A DNA stretch of 64,000 nucleotides from Massilia glaciei. GTDB lineage: Bacteria; Pseudomonadota; Gammaproteobacteria; Burkholderiales; Burkholderiaceae_D. Shown piece by piece: positions 36,257-48,023 of this stretch. How positions within the stretch are numbered: the stretch's first letter is position 1; every line of letters starts with the position of its first letter. Where the stretch lies: the NCBI RefSeq assembly GCF_003011895.2, contig NZ_PXWF02000019.1:1-64000 (forward strand), in the 5' to 3' direction. Position numbers and translations under genes: made by a program. The notes under the pieces were generated by a model. It did not search any database, was not told the origin of the DNA, and saw only the letters and a list, made by a program, of their open reading frames with translations.

Positions 36257-36331
36257 GAGTCCTTACTCCTTATATCCAGCCGTTCGTCGCATTAAACCGG
36301 GGGCGCGGTTCGCACCGCGCTCCCGCGATAG

Positions 36332-37873
<1,542 letters not shown>

Positions 37874-37942
37874 GCTAACTCCTAATAGTTTCTTGATGCG
37901 TAGGGCAAGGGGCGAGGGCGCCGGTCTTCCGTGCGAATTTCT

Positions 37943-38476
37943 TTACGACGCGAGCGCAACGTTCATCTGTTGCAGGCGGGCGCGCACCGAGGTATCGAGC
38001 ACTTCATCACCAACGACCACGCGCACACCACCGATCAGCGAGGGATCCACTGTCACCGTTGGGTTGAGCTTGCGGCCAAATTTCTTTTCCAGCGTCCGGA
38101 CCAGGTCTGAGACCTGTTGCGCGGCCATGTCGAACGCGCTCGTGATGTGGGCGTCGGCGGCACCTTCCTGGGCGTTTTTGAGCACCGCGAACTGGGCGCC
38201 GATTTCCGGCAGCAGCGGCACGCGGTGGTTTTCGATCAGCATCTTGACGAAGTTGTTCGCTTCGGCCGACAGTGGCGCCTTGACCAGCGACGCGAACGCG
38301 TCGGCGACCTGCGCCTCCGAGACGTTCGGATTGCGGGCGTAGTTTTGAACGTCGACATTGGCGCCGACTTGCGCCAGTTCGTCGATCAGTGTGGACCAGG
38401 CGGCCATGTCGCCGCCTTGGGCGACACGGAACACTGCTTCAGCGTAGGGACGGGCGACGGTTGCGAGTTCGGCCAT
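37943..38476 (-). CDS. atpH: ATP synthase F1 delta subunit
   Basis: 177-aa stator subunit of OSCP type that caps the alpha3beta3 head and ties it to the b-subunit stalk. The N-terminal six-helix domain starts [38 protein letters not shown], and the C-terminal part [32 protein letters not shown] is the family signature. It is two bases beyond the atpF stop, so the genes are coupled. Confidence 0.98.
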   Translation of the reverse strand: MAELATVARPYAEAVFRVAQGGDMAAWSTLIDELAQVGANVDVQNYARNPNVSEAQVADAFASLVKAPLSAEANNFVKMLIENHRVPLLPEIGAQFAVLKNAQEGAADAHITSAFDMAAQQVSDLVRTLEKKFGRKLNPTVTVDPSLIGGVRVVVGDEVLDTSVRARLQQMNVALAS

Positions 38477-38478
38477 GG

Positions 38479-38949
38479 TTACAGCTCGACAGCCAATTGC
38501 GACAGCAGGTCGGCGTGGGCCGCTGCGTTCACTTCGCGCTTGAGGATCTGCTCGGCGCCCTTGACGGCCAGGCCGGCGATCTGCGAGCGCAGCGCTTCCT
38601 TGGCCTTGGCAAGTTGCTGGTCAGCATCGGCTTTGGCTTGCGAGACGATGCGGACCGCCTCGGCCTGGGCGTTCGCCTTGATTTCGTCGGCGATCATCTG
38701 GGCGCGCTTTTCGGCGTCGGCGATGCGCTTCTGGCCTTCGTCACGGGCCGCTGCTAGTTCGGTCTGGGCGGTCTTGGCGGCGGCGGCCATCTCGGCCTTG
38801 CCACGGTCGGCGGCGGCGAGGCCGTTCGCGATCCTCTCGGCGCGCTCGTCGAGCGCTTTCATCAGTGGCGGCCACACGAATTTCATCGTGAAGCCCGCCA
38901 GGATGAAGAAGACCACGAACTGTGCAAACAAGGTTGCGTTTAAGTTCAC
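38479..38949 (-). CDS. atpF: ATP synthase Fo b subunit
   Basis: 156-aa peripheral stalk subunit: one N-terminal membrane helix ([25 protein letters not shown], about 5-28) followed by a long charged helix rich in Ala/Lys/Glu that dimerises and reaches the F1 head. GAAGGATATTCCC lies upstream of the ATG at 38949. Only one b gene is present. Confidence 0.98.
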   Translation of the reverse strand: MNLNATLFAQFVVFFILAGFTMKFVWPPLMKALDERAERIANGLAAADRGKAEMAAAAKTAQTELAAARDEGQKRIADAEKRAQMIADEIKANAQAEAVRIVSQAKADADQQLAKAKEALRSQIAGLAVKGAEQILKREVNAAAHADLLSQLAVEL

Positions 38950-39023
38950 GGGAATATCCTTCTCAAAAAAACGGATGCCGAACCCGGCGGGTTCGGCAAT
39001 TCATTACCAGCGAAGTGCCGAAC

Positions 39024-39323
<300 letters not shown>

Positions 39324-39363
39324 TTACTACAACTATCTTTGAATGCCGGTCGTGCCGCGCCGG

Positions 39364-40200
39364 TCAGTGGCCCTCATGCGCCTGGCCGAGATACACCAGC
39401 GTGAGCATCATGAAGATGAATGCCTGCAAGAACACGATCAGGATGTGGAAAATAGCCCAGATCGACCCGGCGATCACGTGGCCGAAAAAGCCGAACGTGG
39501 TTGCCATCGCACCCAACAAAGCGATCAACATGAACAGCAGTTCGCCAGCAAACATGTTGCCGAACAGTCGCATGCCGAGCGACACGGTTTTTGCTGCGTA
39601 CTCGATGATGTTCAACAGCAGGTTGAACGGCGCCATGGCGATGCCGAACGGGGCGGCGAACAATTCGTGCATCCAGCCGCCGAAGCCCTTGATCTTGATG
39701 CTGTAGTAGATCATCAGGGCGAACACGCCGAGCGCGATGCCCATGGTGCCGTTCAGGTCGGCGGTGGGAACCACGCGCTGGTAGGGGAACACGGTGCCAA
39801 GCCCAAGCAGGTTGATCAGGGCCGACGGCGCGTCGACCGGCAGGAAGTCCATCGAGTTCATCAGGGCGACCCAGACGAACACGGTCAGCGCCAGCGGGGC
39901 GATGAAGCTGCGGTCGCCGTGCACGATGGCCTTGGCTTGGTTGTCGACCATTTCGAACAGAATTTCGACGGCGGCCTGGAAGCGGCCCGGCACGCCCGAG
40001 GTGGCGCGGCGCGCGGCCATCCACATCAGCAAACTGCCGAGCACGCCGCAGAAAATGGACCAAAACAGCGTGTCCATATTGATAACGGAGAAATCGACCA
40101 CAGATGTCTGGTGGTGGTTCGAATAATGCTGCAGGTGGTGCTTGATGTACTCTGACGCGGTTGGTGCGTGCGCCGCTGCGCCTTCAACTGTTGAACTCAT
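39364..40200 (-). CDS. atpB: ATP synthase Fo a subunit
   Basis: 278-aa membrane stator with five to six hydrophobic helices. It carries the essential Arg in [21 protein letters not shown], and the last helix ends in [17 protein letters not shown]. The N-terminus ([27 protein letters not shown]) is longer and more His-rich than in E. coli, as in other betaproteobacteria. ATG 40200 is 4 bases after the atpI stop. Confidence 0.98.
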   Translation of the reverse strand: MSSTVEGAAAHAPTASEYIKHHLQHYSNHHQTSVVDFSVINMDTLFWSIFCGVLGSLLMWMAARRATSGVPGRFQAAVEILFEMVDNQAKAIVHGDRSFIAPLALTVFVWVALMNSMDFLPVDAPSALINLLGLGTVFPYQRVVPTADLNGTMGIALGVFALMIYYSIKIKGFGGWMHELFAAPFGIAMAPFNLLLNIIEYAAKTVSLGMRLFGNMFAGELLFMLIALLGAMATTFGFFGHVIAGSIWAIFHILIVFLQAFIFMMLTLVYLGQAHEGH

Positions 40201-40204
40201 GGTG

Positions 40205-40543
40205 TCAGTGCCTAAATAATAAAATGATGTAACTTTTGAGCGCCACGATGAAGCCACCCAGCAGGGCGAACCAGTTCAAATCGCGGTACAGCCACGCGGC
40301 CGCGCCAATCAGCGCCACCGTCAATGCAATCTTTATGAATTCCCAAATAAAAAACGAGATCGGGTCGGCGCCGCCCGGGCGCATCGTGTTGAGGAACAGG
40401 CGCCCCGCCATGATCGCGTTCGGCACCACACAACACAAACCGCCGAATAGCGCGGACACCAGCGCGTGCCACCCTCCCAGAAGCCCGGCGACCAGGCCGG
40501 CGACCACGGTCACGATCAATTGCAGGGAGACTAAGCGCAGCAT
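40205..40543 (-). CDS. atpI: ATP synthase subunit I (AtpI)
   Basis: 112-aa membrane protein of four hydrophobic helices ([44 protein letters not shown] and following). AtpI helps assemble the c ring or supplies Mg2+ in some species and is not part of the finished enzyme. ATG 40543 follows GAAGAA; a longer in-frame reading (to 40699) runs into the promoter and is unlikely. It is the first gene of the operon. Confidence 0.93.
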   Translation of the reverse strand: MLRLVSLQLIVTVVAGLVAGLLGGWHALVSALFGGLCCVVPNAIMAGRLFLNTMRPGGADPISFFIWEFIKIALTVALIGAAAWLYRDLNWFALLGGFIVALKSYIILLFRH

Positions 40544-40609
40544 TTTTTGTTCTTCGCGCCAGCCATCGGATAAGCTGTTTCGACTGTTGGGTTTAAGTGA
40601 ATCAGCGGG

Positions 40610-40639
40610 ATTATAAGGCGATACGCCCTTATGCGTCAA
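40610..40639 (-). promoter_or_regulatory. Sigma-70 promoter of the atp operon
   Basis: On the minus strand, -35 TTGACG (40634-40639) and a perfect TATAAT (40610-40615) with an 18-bp spacer. It lies 67 bases upstream of the atpI ATG, inside the 233-bp gap between parB and atpI. Confidence 0.8.
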
Positions 40640-40776
40640 ACGTTGCTGCACCGCGCAAGAGGCAAAGTGTGGTGATATGCCACCTGATTTTAGTGCCATC
40701 CTCCTAATTCGGGGCAGTCATCACCGCCGGAGGATTAGTTCCTCGTGCGCAACACAATTATTGATGGGCAACTGCG

Positions 40777-41661
40777 TCAGGCGCGCAGGCGCGCCAGCAC
40801 CCCGTCGAGCACATCGAGGTCGGCGAAATCGATGATCATCTGCCCTTTTCCCTTGCTGCCCATCTTGAACAGCACCGGTGTGGCCAGCTTGTCCGACAAC
40901 TCCTCCTCGAGCCGCGCGATGTCGCCCGATTTTTCCTTCTCGCGCGGGGTCGGCGGGTTGGCCTGCTCGTCCATCGTGCGCGTGACGAGCTTTTCGGTTT
41001 CGCGCACCGACAAGCGTTTGGCGACCACCTGGTTGGCCAGGTTGATCTGGCTGGCCGCGTCGACCGCCAGCAGCGCGCGCGCGTGGCCCATGTCGATGTC
41101 GCCGGCCATCAGCATGGTCTGCACCGGCGGCGCCAGGTTCATCAGGCGCAGCAGGTTCGACACGGCGCTGCGCGAACGCCCCACCGCGGTGGCCGCCTGC
41201 TCGTGCGTGAAGCTGAAGTCCGAGATCAACCGTCCGATCCCCTGCGCCTCCTCAAGCGGGTTGAGGTCCTCGCGCTGGATGTTCTCGATCAGGGCCATCG
41301 CGGCGGCGGCCTGGTCGTCGACGTCGCGCACCAGCACCGGGATCTGGTCGAGCCCGGCCAGCTGGGCCGCGCGGAAGCGGCGCTCGCCGGCGATGATCTC
41401 GTACTTGATGGCGCCGGTCAGCACGTCCTGGCCGACCGGGCGCACCAGCACCGGCTGCATGATGCCCTGGGTGCGGATCGAGGCGGCCAGCTCGGCCAGC
41501 GCGCCCTCGTCCATGCGCGTGCGCGGCTGGTATTTGCCGGCCTGCATCTGCGACACCGGCAGCGACGACGGCGTGCCGGCGTCGGCCGTGTTGAGGTCGA
41601 CGTCGCCGCCGAGCAGTGCTTCGAGGCCGCGGCCGAGGCCCTTGAGTTTTTTGGTCGCCAT
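40777..41661 (-). CDS. parB: Chromosome-partitioning protein ParB
   Basis: 294-aa CTPase/DNA-clamp protein that loads on parS and spreads around the origin. The N-terminal ParA-interacting tail (MATKKLKGLGRGLEALLGG) is followed by the CTP-binding GERRFRAAQLAG box and the HTH EQAATAVGRSRSAVSNLLRLMNL that reads parS. The C-terminal dimer domain ends MIIDFADLDVLDGVLARLRA. It is 26 bases after parA. Its target sites are at 45253 and 45298, 3.6 kb away. Confidence 0.98.
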   Translation of the reverse strand: MATKKLKGLGRGLEALLGGDVDLNTADAGTPSSLPVSQMQAGKYQPRTRMDEGALAELAASIRTQGIMQPVLVRPVGQDVLTGAIKYEIIAGERRFRAAQLAGLDQIPVLVRDVDDQAAAAMALIENIQREDLNPLEEAQGIGRLISDFSFTHEQAATAVGRSRSAVSNLLRLMNLAPPVQTMLMAGDIDMGHARALLAVDAASQINLANQVVAKRLSVRETEKLVTRTMDEQANPPTPREKEKSGDIARLEEELSDKLATPVLFKMGSKGKGQMIIDFADLDVLDGVLARLRA

Positions 41662-41687
41662 GGTTCGTGTCCGTCCTATTACTTTGA

Positions 41688-42458
41688 TTACATTGATTTG
41701 ATTCGCTTGACCATCTCGGCGCCGAAGGCGATGTACGCCTGCGCGCCTTTCGAGAGCGGGTCGAAGACAACGCCGGGCACGCCGTAGGACGGCGCCTCGG
41801 CCAGCCGCACGTTGCGCGGAATGATGGTCTTGAATACCTTGTCGCCGAAGTGCTCCTCGAGCTGCGCCGAGACCTGCTGCGACAGCGTCATGCGCGGGTC
41901 GAACATCACCCGCAGCAGGCCGATGATCTTGAGGTCGGGGTTCAGGTTCGCGTGCACCTTTTTGATCGTGTTGACAAGGTCGGACAAGCCCTCGAGCGCG
42001 TAGTACTCGCATTGCATCGGGATGATCACGCCGTGCGCGGCGCACAGGCCGTTGAGGGTCAGCATCGACAGCGCCGGCGGGCAGTCGACCAGGATGAAGT
42101 CGTACTCCTTGTCGACCACGGCCAGCGCGTCCTTGAGGCGCCGTTCGCGCTGGTCGAGTTCGACCATCTCGACTTCGGCGCCGGCCAGCTCGCGGTTCGA
42201 CGGCAGCACGTCGAAGCCGCCGGACTCGGAGCGCTGGCGCGCGGCGTCCACGTTGGCCTCGCCTAGCAGCACTTCGTAGGTCGAGGCCTTCAGGCCCGCC
42301 TTGTTGATGCCTGCCCCCATGGTGGCGTTGCCCTGCGGGTCGAGGTCGACCAGCAGCACCCGCTGGTCAAGCTTGGCGAGGCCCGCGGCCAGGTTGACGC
42401 TGGTGGTGGTCTTGCCCACCCCGCCCTTTTGGTTTGCAACGCAAAATATCTTGGCCAT
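41688..42458 (-). CDS. parA: Chromosome-partitioning ATPase ParA (Soj)
   Basis: 256-aa deviant-Walker ATPase: NQKGGVGKTTTSVNLAAGLA with the signature Lys ahead of GKT, MLLVDLDPQGNATMG-type Asp motif (VLLVDLDPQGNATMG) and FDPRMTLSQQVSAQLEEHFG near the C-terminus. It binds DNA cooperatively with ATP and pulls ParB/parS complexes apart. There is no N-terminal DNA-binding domain, so it is the chromosomal type. It follows rsmG after an AT-rich gap. Confidence 0.98.
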   Translation of the reverse strand: MAKIFCVANQKGGVGKTTTSVNLAAGLAKLDQRVLLVDLDPQGNATMGAGINKAGLKASTYEVLLGEANVDAARQRSESGGFDVLPSNRELAGAEVEMVELDQRERRLKDALAVVDKEYDFILVDCPPALSMLTLNGLCAAHGVIIPMQCEYYALEGLSDLVNTIKKVHANLNPDLKIIGLLRVMFDPRMTLSQQVSAQLEEHFGDKVFKTIIPRNVRLAEAPSYGVPGVVFDPLSKGAQAYIAFGAEMVKRIKSM

Positions 42459-42490
42459 GGTTCATTCTTATCGTGGACGCAACAATAATG

Positions 42491-42552
42491 ATTTATACCA
42501 TTTATACTATTTAAACCGTTTATTCGGTTTATTTAGTTTATTTGGTATAAAT
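42491..42552. repeat. AT-rich block with inverted and direct repeats
   Basis: ATTTATACCA (42491-42500) and its exact complement TGGTATAAAT (42543-42552) enclose a hairpin AAACCG-N6-CGGTTT (42513-42530). Further CGGTTTAT copies continue to 42573. This 115-bp gap is far lower in GC than everything around it. It may be the rsmG terminator region, the parA promoter or both. Confidence 0.7.
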
Positions 42553-42573
42553 CGACTATTCGGTTTATATGGT

Positions 42574-43227
42574 TTACTCGGTTTCCGATTTTTGGATGAA
42601 CACGAGGTGGCGTTCGGCCTGCAGGCCCGGCACCTGCAATTGCCGCAATTCGGTCGCTTTCCAGGGTGCCGGCAAATTTTCGTGCTCGCTCGGCGTCTCC
42701 ACCCCTTTCAATGCGATGAATCGCCCGCCCTCGGCCAGCAGATGGCCCGACCAGTTGACGAAGTCGGAAAGGTCGGCAAAGGCGCGCGAGGTGATGACGT
42801 CGTATTTGTGGGGCACCTGCAGCTGCTCGACGCGCATCGTGTGCACGCTTACATTGGTCAATCCGAGCTCGGCCTTCACTTGGGTCAGGAAGGCCGTTTT
42901 TTTGTGGACCGTGTCGATCATGGCCACCTTCAGGTCGGGCCGCGCGATCGCCAGCACCATGCCCGGCAAACCACCGCCCGCCCCCACATCGAGCACGCTG
43001 ACCGCGCCCGCGAACGCGGGCACGGCGGCGAGCGAGTCGAGCAGGTGGTGCGTGACCATTTGCAGCGGGTCGCGCACCGAGGTCAGGTTGTACACCGCAT
43101 TCCACTTGAATAGCAGCGCGAGATAGTCGAGCAGTTTCTCGTGCTGTTGCGGGTCCAGCTCGAGCTTGAGTTCTTTGATGCCGTCGGCCAGGATGCGGCC
43201 GATTACCGCGCGGTCGAAATGCTTCAC
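42574..43227 (-). CDS. rsmG: 16S rRNA m7G527 methyltransferase RsmG (GidB)
   Basis: 217-aa SAM-dependent methyltransferase acting on the 530 loop of 16S rRNA. SAM motif [31 protein letters not shown], then MRVEQL and [32 protein letters not shown]. The start is a GTG that overlaps the mnmG stop (GTGA at 43224-43227). Its loss gives low-level streptomycin resistance in other bacteria. Confidence 0.97.
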   Translation of the reverse strand: MKHFDRAVIGRILADGIKELKLELDPQQHEKLLDYLALLFKWNAVYNLTSVRDPLQMVTHHLLDSLAAVPAFAGAVSVLDVGAGGGLPGMVLAIARPDLKVAMIDTVHKKTAFLTQVKAELGLTNVSVHTMRVEQLQVPHKYDVITSRAFADLSDFVNWSGHLLAEGGRFIALKGVETPSEHENLPAPWKATELRQLQVPGLQAERHLVFIQKSETE

Positions 43228-45155
43228 TGGGTCAGCTCCTGGTTCAGGGGCGTGAAGCCTTTGGCGCCGCGCTTCTTCAAATGTACCAGCAAAAGCGAGA
43301 TCGCGGCCGGTGTCACTCCAGATATTCTCGAGGCCTGGCCCAGGGTTTCGGGACGCTGTTTGTCGAGCTTCTGGCGCACCTCGATCGACAGCGCGCCGAT
43401 GTCGAGGTAGTCGAATTGGGCCGGCAGCTTGAGGTTTTCGAAGTGGTCGTGGCGTTCGACCTCCTTGGCCTGGCGGTCGATGTAGCCGGCGTATTTGAGC
43501 TGGATTTCGACCTGCTCCATGACCGCGCTGTCGCTCACGCCGGGCCCGGCCAGCGACTGGCCGTCGAGGCCCTGGATGCTCATCAGCTTTTGGTACTCGA
43601 CGCCGGGACGGCGCAGCAGGTCGGCCAGCGAGTATTCGCGCTCGATGGCCTGGCCGATCACGCGCTCCGATTCGGCGCTGGCGAGGATGCGCGGGTTGAC
43701 CCAGGTCGAGCGCAGGCGTTCGAGTTCGACCGCGACCGCCTCGCGCTTGGCCTCGAAGGCGGCCCACTGGGCGTCGCCGACCACGCCGAGCTTGCGGCCG
43801 ATTTCGGTCAGGCGCATGTCGGCATTGTCTTCGCGCAGGCTCAGGCGGTACTCGGCGCGGCTGGTGAACATGCGGTACGGCTCGGCCACGCCCTGGGTCG
43901 TGAGGTCGTCGACCAGCACGCCGAGGTAGGCCTCGGCGCGGCCCGGCACCCACGCGTCCTGGCCGCGGGTGAGCAAGGCGGCGTTGATACCGGCCAGCAT
44001 TCCCTGGGCGGCCGCCTCTTCGTAGCCGGTGGTGCCGTTGATCTGGCCGGCGAAAAACAGGCCGGCGATGGCCTTGGTCTCGAGCGAGGTCTTGAGGCCG
44101 CGCGGGTCGAAGTAGTCGTATTCGATGGCGTAGCCGGGACGCAGGATGAAGGCGTTCTCCATGCCCTTCATCGAGCGCACCAGGTCGATCTGCACGTCGA
44201 ACGGCAGGCTCGTCGAGATCCCGTTCGGGTAGTACTCGTTGGTGGTCAGGCCTTCGGGCTCGAGGAAGATCTGGTGCGACTCCTTGCCCGCGAAGCGGTG
44301 GATCTTGTCTTCGATCGACGGACAGTAGCGCGGGCCGACGCCTTCGATCACGCCCGTGTACATGGGGCTGCGGTCGAGGCCGGCGCGGATGATGTCGTGG
44401 GTCTGCGCGTTGGTGTGCGTGACGTAGCACGGCACCTGGCGCGGGTGCATGGCGGCCGTGCCCATGACCGAGAACACGGGAACCGGGTCGAGGTCGCCGC
44501 CCTGCTCCGCCATTTGCGAAAAGTCGATGCTGCGCCCGTCGATGCGCGGCGGCGTGCCGGTCTTGAGGCGCCCTTGCGGCAGCTTGAGTTCCTTCAGTCG
44601 CGCCGAGAGCGAGATCGCCGGCGGGTCGCCGGCGCGGCCGGCCGAGTAGTTTTGCAGGCCGACGTGGATCTTCCCGTCGAGGAAAGTGCCGGCCGTGAGC
44701 ACCACCGAACGGGCCGGGAACTTGAGCCCGATCTGCAACACGGCGCCGACCACGCGCTCGCCCTCGACCATCAGGTCGTCGACGGCGCCCTGGAACAGCC
44801 ACAGGTTTGGCTGGTTCTCGAGGCGCGAACGGATCGCCTGCTTGTACAGTATGCGGTCGGCCTGGGCCCGGGTGGCGCGCACGGCCGGGCCTTTGGACGA
44901 GTTCAAGATGCGGAACTGGATGCCCGCCTCGTCGGTCGCGATGGCCATCGCGCCGCCCATCGCGTCGAGTTCCTTGACCAGGTGCCCCTTGCCGATGCCT
45001 CCGATGGACGGGTTGCACGACATCTGGCCGAGGGTCTCGATGTTATGCGTAAGCAACAAAGTCTTCTGACCCATGCGGGCTGAGGCGAGGGCCGCCTCGG
45101 TGCCGGCGTGACCGCCGCCGACGACGATGACGTCGAATTCTGTAGGAAATAGCAT
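43224..45155 (-). CDS. mnmG: tRNA uridine 5-carboxymethylaminomethyl modification enzyme MnmG (GidA)
   Basis: 643-aa FAD protein that with MnmE modifies the wobble uridine of some tRNAs. N-terminal FAD motif [21 protein letters not shown], family signatures [21 protein letters not shown] and RTRAQADR-type stretch, the Cys-containing middle and the C-terminal helical MnmE-binding domain ([23 protein letters not shown]) are complete. It starts 98 bases to the left of the parS pair. It is first in the mnmG-rsmG-parA-parB run. Confidence 0.98.
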   Translation of the reverse strand: MLFPTEFDVIVVGGGHAGTEAALASARMGQKTLLLTHNIETLGQMSCNPSIGGIGKGHLVKELDAMGGAMAIATDEAGIQFRILNSSKGPAVRATRAQADRILYKQAIRSRLENQPNLWLFQGAVDDLMVEGERVVGAVLQIGLKFPARSVVLTAGTFLDGKIHVGLQNYSAGRAGDPPAISLSARLKELKLPQGRLKTGTPPRIDGRSIDFSQMAEQGGDLDPVPVFSVMGTAAMHPRQVPCYVTHTNAQTHDIIRAGLDRSPMYTGVIEGVGPRYCPSIEDKIHRFAGKESHQIFLEPEGLTTNEYYPNGISTSLPFDVQIDLVRSMKGMENAFILRPGYAIEYDYFDPRGLKTSLETKAIAGLFFAGQINGTTGYEEAAAQGMLAGINAALLTRGQDAWVPGRAEAYLGVLVDDLTTQGVAEPYRMFTSRAEYRLSLREDNADMRLTEIGRKLGVVGDAQWAAFEAKREAVAVELERLRSTWVNPRILASAESERVIGQAIEREYSLADLLRRPGVEYQKLMSIQGLDGQSLAGPGVSDSAVMEQVEIQLKYAGYIDRQAKEVERHDHFENLKLPAQFDYLDIGALSIEVRQKLDKQRPETLGQASRISGVTPAAISLLLVHLKKRGAKGFTPLNQELTQ

Positions 45156-45252
45156 GATGGAAGTGTGAAGCGAGGATATGAGGCCGGATTATAGAGTCTT
45201 TTTGCTCCAACGACTCTTTTTTGGGCAGATATTGGGCCGCCCTCTCTACTAT

Positions 45253-45268
45253 TGTTTCACGTGGAACA
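45253..45268. promoter_or_regulatory. parS site 1
   Basis: TGTTTCACGTGGAACA, one mismatch from perfect dyad symmetry and matching the bacterial parS consensus TGTTNCACGTGAAACA / GGAACA variant. A second site lies 45 bp away, which is typical of origin-proximal ParB loading sites. Confidence 0.93.
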
Positions 45269-45297
45269 TAGCGGACGGGGCGGGAAAACCGGTCCGA

Positions 45298-45313
45298 TGT
45301 TCCACGTGGAACA
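45298..45313. promoter_or_regulatory. parS site 2
   Basis: TGTTCCACGTGGAACA, a perfect 16-bp palindrome between mnmG and the TSUP gene. The pair is the only parS pair I find in the window. Confidence 0.95.
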
Positions 45314-45321
45314 CTCCACGG

Positions 45322-46092
45322 CTAGTTCAGCCAGGTCATGACCGCCGTGTAGGAGGTCTTGAGGATCAACAGGGAGACGACCACGAGGAACAGTTTACGC
45401 ACAAAGGCGCTGCCGTTGCGGATCGCGAGCCGGGTGCCGAACAGCGATCCGGCGATCTGGCAGGCGGCCATCAGCAGCCCGAGTTGCACCAGAACATGCC
45501 CGCTGTAGCCAAACCACATCAGCGCAGAAAAATTGCAGGCGACATTGACCAACTTGGCCGCGGCGGAGGCGCCGAGGAAATCGAAGCCGAAAAACCGCAC
45601 GTAGAGAAAGATTAGGAAGCTGCCCGTGCCGGGGCCAAAAAAGCCGTCATAAAAGCCGATGCACGCGCCCATGCCGGCCGCGGCCAGCCGCTCGTTCCAT
45701 CCGGTATGCAGCGGTGCGTGCACCGACCCCAGATCCTTTTTATGAAAGGTGTAGACGGCCACCAACACCAACACGAACGGCAACAGCGTGCGCATGAAAT
45801 CGGAGGGCACGCGGGTCACGGTCCACGCCCCGGCGAAGGCGAGGACGAAGGCCGCGACCGCCGCGGGCGCCGCCGCGCTCCAAGCCACCCTCACCCTGCG
45901 CGCGTAATCGATCGCCGCCGAACCGGTGCCAAAAATGCCGGCGAGTTTGCTGGTCCCTAACAACGTGGCCGGCGCCTCCTTCGGGAATATCGAGAACAGC
46001 GCCGGCAGCTGGATCAATCCACCGCCGCCAACCACGGCGTCGACCAGTCCAGCCAAAAAGGCTGCCACGCAAAGAAATACCACATCCACCAT
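45322..46092 (-). CDS. TSUP-family (TauE/SafE) anion permease
   Basis: 256-aa inner-membrane protein of about eight hydrophobic helices. Conserved repeats are AFLAGLVDAVVGGGGLIQLPALF near the start and GFYDGFFGPGTGSFLIF in the middle, the two halves of the TauE/SafE fold. Likely substrates are sulfonates, sulfite or similar anions. Start ATG 46092 follows AAGGG. The stop is 9 bases from parS site 2. Single gene. Confidence 0.9.
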   Translation of the reverse strand: MVDVVFLCVAAFLAGLVDAVVGGGGLIQLPALFSIFPKEAPATLLGTSKLAGIFGTGSAAIDYARRVRVAWSAAAPAAVAAFVLAFAGAWTVTRVPSDFMRTLLPFVLVLVAVYTFHKKDLGSVHAPLHTGWNERLAAAGMGACIGFYDGFFGPGTGSFLIFLYVRFFGFDFLGASAAAKLVNVACNFSALMWFGYSGHVLVQLGLLMAACQIAGSLFGTRLAIRNGSAFVRKLFLVVVSLLILKTSYTAVMTWLN

Positions 46093-46200
46093 GACGCTGC
46101 CCTTAACGCGAATCGCCTGCCTGTCGAGGCATACATTGTACAAAAGAAAGCCGTGGCCGAGAGGCGACCGAGCCGCTCGACATTGGTGTAAGCTTGATGT

Positions 46201-46233
46201 CAAACCCACCCCGACTGCCAAACCCACCCCGAC
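46201..46233. repeat. 15-bp direct repeat ahead of the alcohol dehydrogenase gene
   Basis: CAAACCCACCCCGAC occurs twice with an 18-bp period (46201-46215 and 46219-46233), ending 9 bases before the start codon. It could be a slippage product or two regulator half-sites. Confidence 0.6.
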
Positions 46234-46242
46234 GAGAGCCGC

Positions 46243-47406
46243 ATGCACATCGCTCCATTTACGTTCAGCACCGTGGCCCACCTGATCTCCGCCCCGGGCG
46301 CGGTCAAGGAAATGGGACAGCATGTCGCCAACCGCTTCCCGTCGGTACGACGCGCCATGCTCGTGACCGACCCCGGCTTTTTACGTACCGGCCTGGTCGA
46401 CGCGCCGCGCCTTAGTCTAGAGGCGCACGGGATCGCGGCGATGGTCTACTCGGACGTCGAGGCAGATCCGCCGGAGGCGGTGGTCTTGCGCGCGGTCGCC
46501 GCCGCGCGGGACGCGGCAATCGACATCGTGATCGGCATTGGCGGCGGCAGCTCGATGGATGTGGCCAAACTGATCGCCGTACTGGCAGGCGGCGAGCAGG
46601 CATTGGCCCAGATCTACGGCATCGGCAACGTCAAGGGCGACCGGCTGCCGCTGGTGCAAGTGCCGACCACCGCCGGCACCGGATCGGAGGTCACCAACAT
46701 CGCGATCGTCACGACGGGGGAGTCGAGCAAGATGGGCGTGGTAGCGCCGCAGCTCTACGCCGACATGGCCGTGCTCGACGCAGAGCTCATCCTCGGGCTG
46801 CCGCGCACACTCACGGCCGCCACCGGGATCGACGCGATGGTGCACGCGATCGAGGCCTACACCACCAAGCACAAAAAAAACCCGATGTCGGACATGCTGG
46901 CCAGGCAGGCCCTGCACCTGCTGTCGACCAACCTGGTCAATGCCTGCGAGAATGGCGCCGATCTTGCGGCACGGCAGGCAATGCTGTTGGGCGCTTACTT
47001 CGCCGGGCAGGCGTTCTCGAACGCGCCGGTGGCGGCGGTGCACGCGCTGGCCTACCCGATCGGTGGCATCTTCCATGTGCCGCACGGTTTGTCCAATTCC
47101 CTGGTCCTGCCGCACGTCCTGCGCTTCAACCTCGAGCATGCATCCGAGCAGTACGCCGACCTGGCGGCCATCGTCGCGCCGCATGCGACCGGCACCGTCG
47201 AAGCGCGCGCCAACGCTCTGATTGTTGCAATGCAACAAGTAGCAGCGCAGACAGGGATCGAAACGACGCTCCGGCAAGTTGGCATCGGCGAAGCCGACCT
47301 CGACCGCCTGGCCGACGACGCGATGCTGCAAACCCGGCTGCTCGGTAATAATCCGCGCGAATTGAACCGCGCCGACGCCCACGCGATTTATTCGGCCGCG
47401 CTCTAG
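46243..47406 (+). CDS. Iron-containing (group III) alcohol dehydrogenase
   Basis: 387-aa NAD(P)-dependent dehydrogenase. Nucleotide site IGIGGGSSMDVAKLIAVLAGG, then VPTTAGTGSEVTNIAIV. The metal ligands lie in ATGIDAMVHAIEAYTTK (Asp, His) and HALAYPIGGIFHVPHGLSNSLVLPHVLRFN (two His). The substrate alcohol is not deducible; members act on butanol, 1,3-propanediol, lactaldehyde or maleylacetate. It is cytosolic and monocistronic, and divergent from the TSUP gene. Confidence 0.92.
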   Translation: MHIAPFTFSTVAHLISAPGAVKEMGQHVANRFPSVRRAMLVTDPGFLRTGLVDAPRLSLEAHGIAAMVYSDVEADPPEAVVLRAVAAARDAAIDIVIGIGGGSSMDVAKLIAVLAGGEQALAQIYGIGNVKGDRLPLVQVPTTAGTGSEVTNIAIVTTGESSKMGVVAPQLYADMAVLDAELILGLPRTLTAATGIDAMVHAIEAYTTKHKKNPMSDMLARQALHLLSTNLVNACENGADLAARQAMLLGAYFAGQAFSNAPVAAVHALAYPIGGIFHVPHGLSNSLVLPHVLRFNLEHASEQYADLAAIVAPHATGTVEARANALIVAMQQVAAQTGIETTLRQVGIGEADLDRLADDAMLQTRLLGNNPRELNRADAHAIYSAAL

Positions 47407-47543
47407 CCCGCTTAAAGTCGTTGCCCGTAGACAACGTAGTAAACACACATGGCGTCCGAAATCAGCTACTATCAAACGTAACAGGCGAAAACATTAATTG
47501 TGTACGTAACAACAAACTGCCTGTTTCCATTTGAAGGATCATT

Positions 47544-48014
47544 ATGACCAGCCGCATTTTGTTCGCCCCGGCCGCCGTCGCCGTCTGCCTCTCCCTCCCC
47601 GTCCTGGCATGCGAACCGCCCCCGCCACCCGGCACGCCATCCACGATGCTGGTCAAGGCCAGCGCCGAATACCGACTCGCAGATGCGGTCTTCGTCGGCA
47701 AGGTGGTCAACATCAGCCGCGTGGCGCAAGCGAACACGCCTACACTCAAGGCCACGATAGAACCGGCCCGCGTGTTCAAGGGCAAACCCCTCGGCGTGCT
47801 TGAATACACCTATCCCGAGAACGCCGAAGCCTGCCCGGAAAACAAAGTCAACCCGGTCAAGGTCGGCACGCAATCCATGTATTTCATGCGCCGCAGCGGC
47901 AAGGCGGACACTACCGCGCGACTGATGCTTCCCTTGGGCGGGCGCACGCTCGCCGAAGCCACGCTGACGGCAAAATTGGTCGATACGATGGCCACGCTGT
48001 CACGCGGCAAATAG
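47544..48014 (+). CDS. Secreted NTR/TIMP-like small protein, unknown
   Basis: 156-aa protein with a signal peptide ending LPVLAC, which resembles a lipobox. The mature sequence EPPPPPGTPSTMLVKASAEYRLADAVFVGKVVNISRV...ARVFKGKPLGVLEYTYPENAEACPENKVNPVKVG fits the OB-like netrin (NTR) domain, whose N-terminal Cys pairs with a downstream Cys. The bacterial role is unknown. GAAGGA precedes ATG 47544. Convergent with the GMC oxidoreductase. Confidence 0.8.
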   Translation: MTSRILFAPAAVAVCLSLPVLACEPPPPPGTPSTMLVKASAEYRLADAVFVGKVVNISRVAQANTPTLKATIEPARVFKGKPLGVLEYTYPENAEACPENKVNPVKVGTQSMYFMRRSGKADTTARLMLPLGGRTLAEATLTAKLVDTMATLSRGK

Positions 48015-48023
48015 CAAGCGGGC

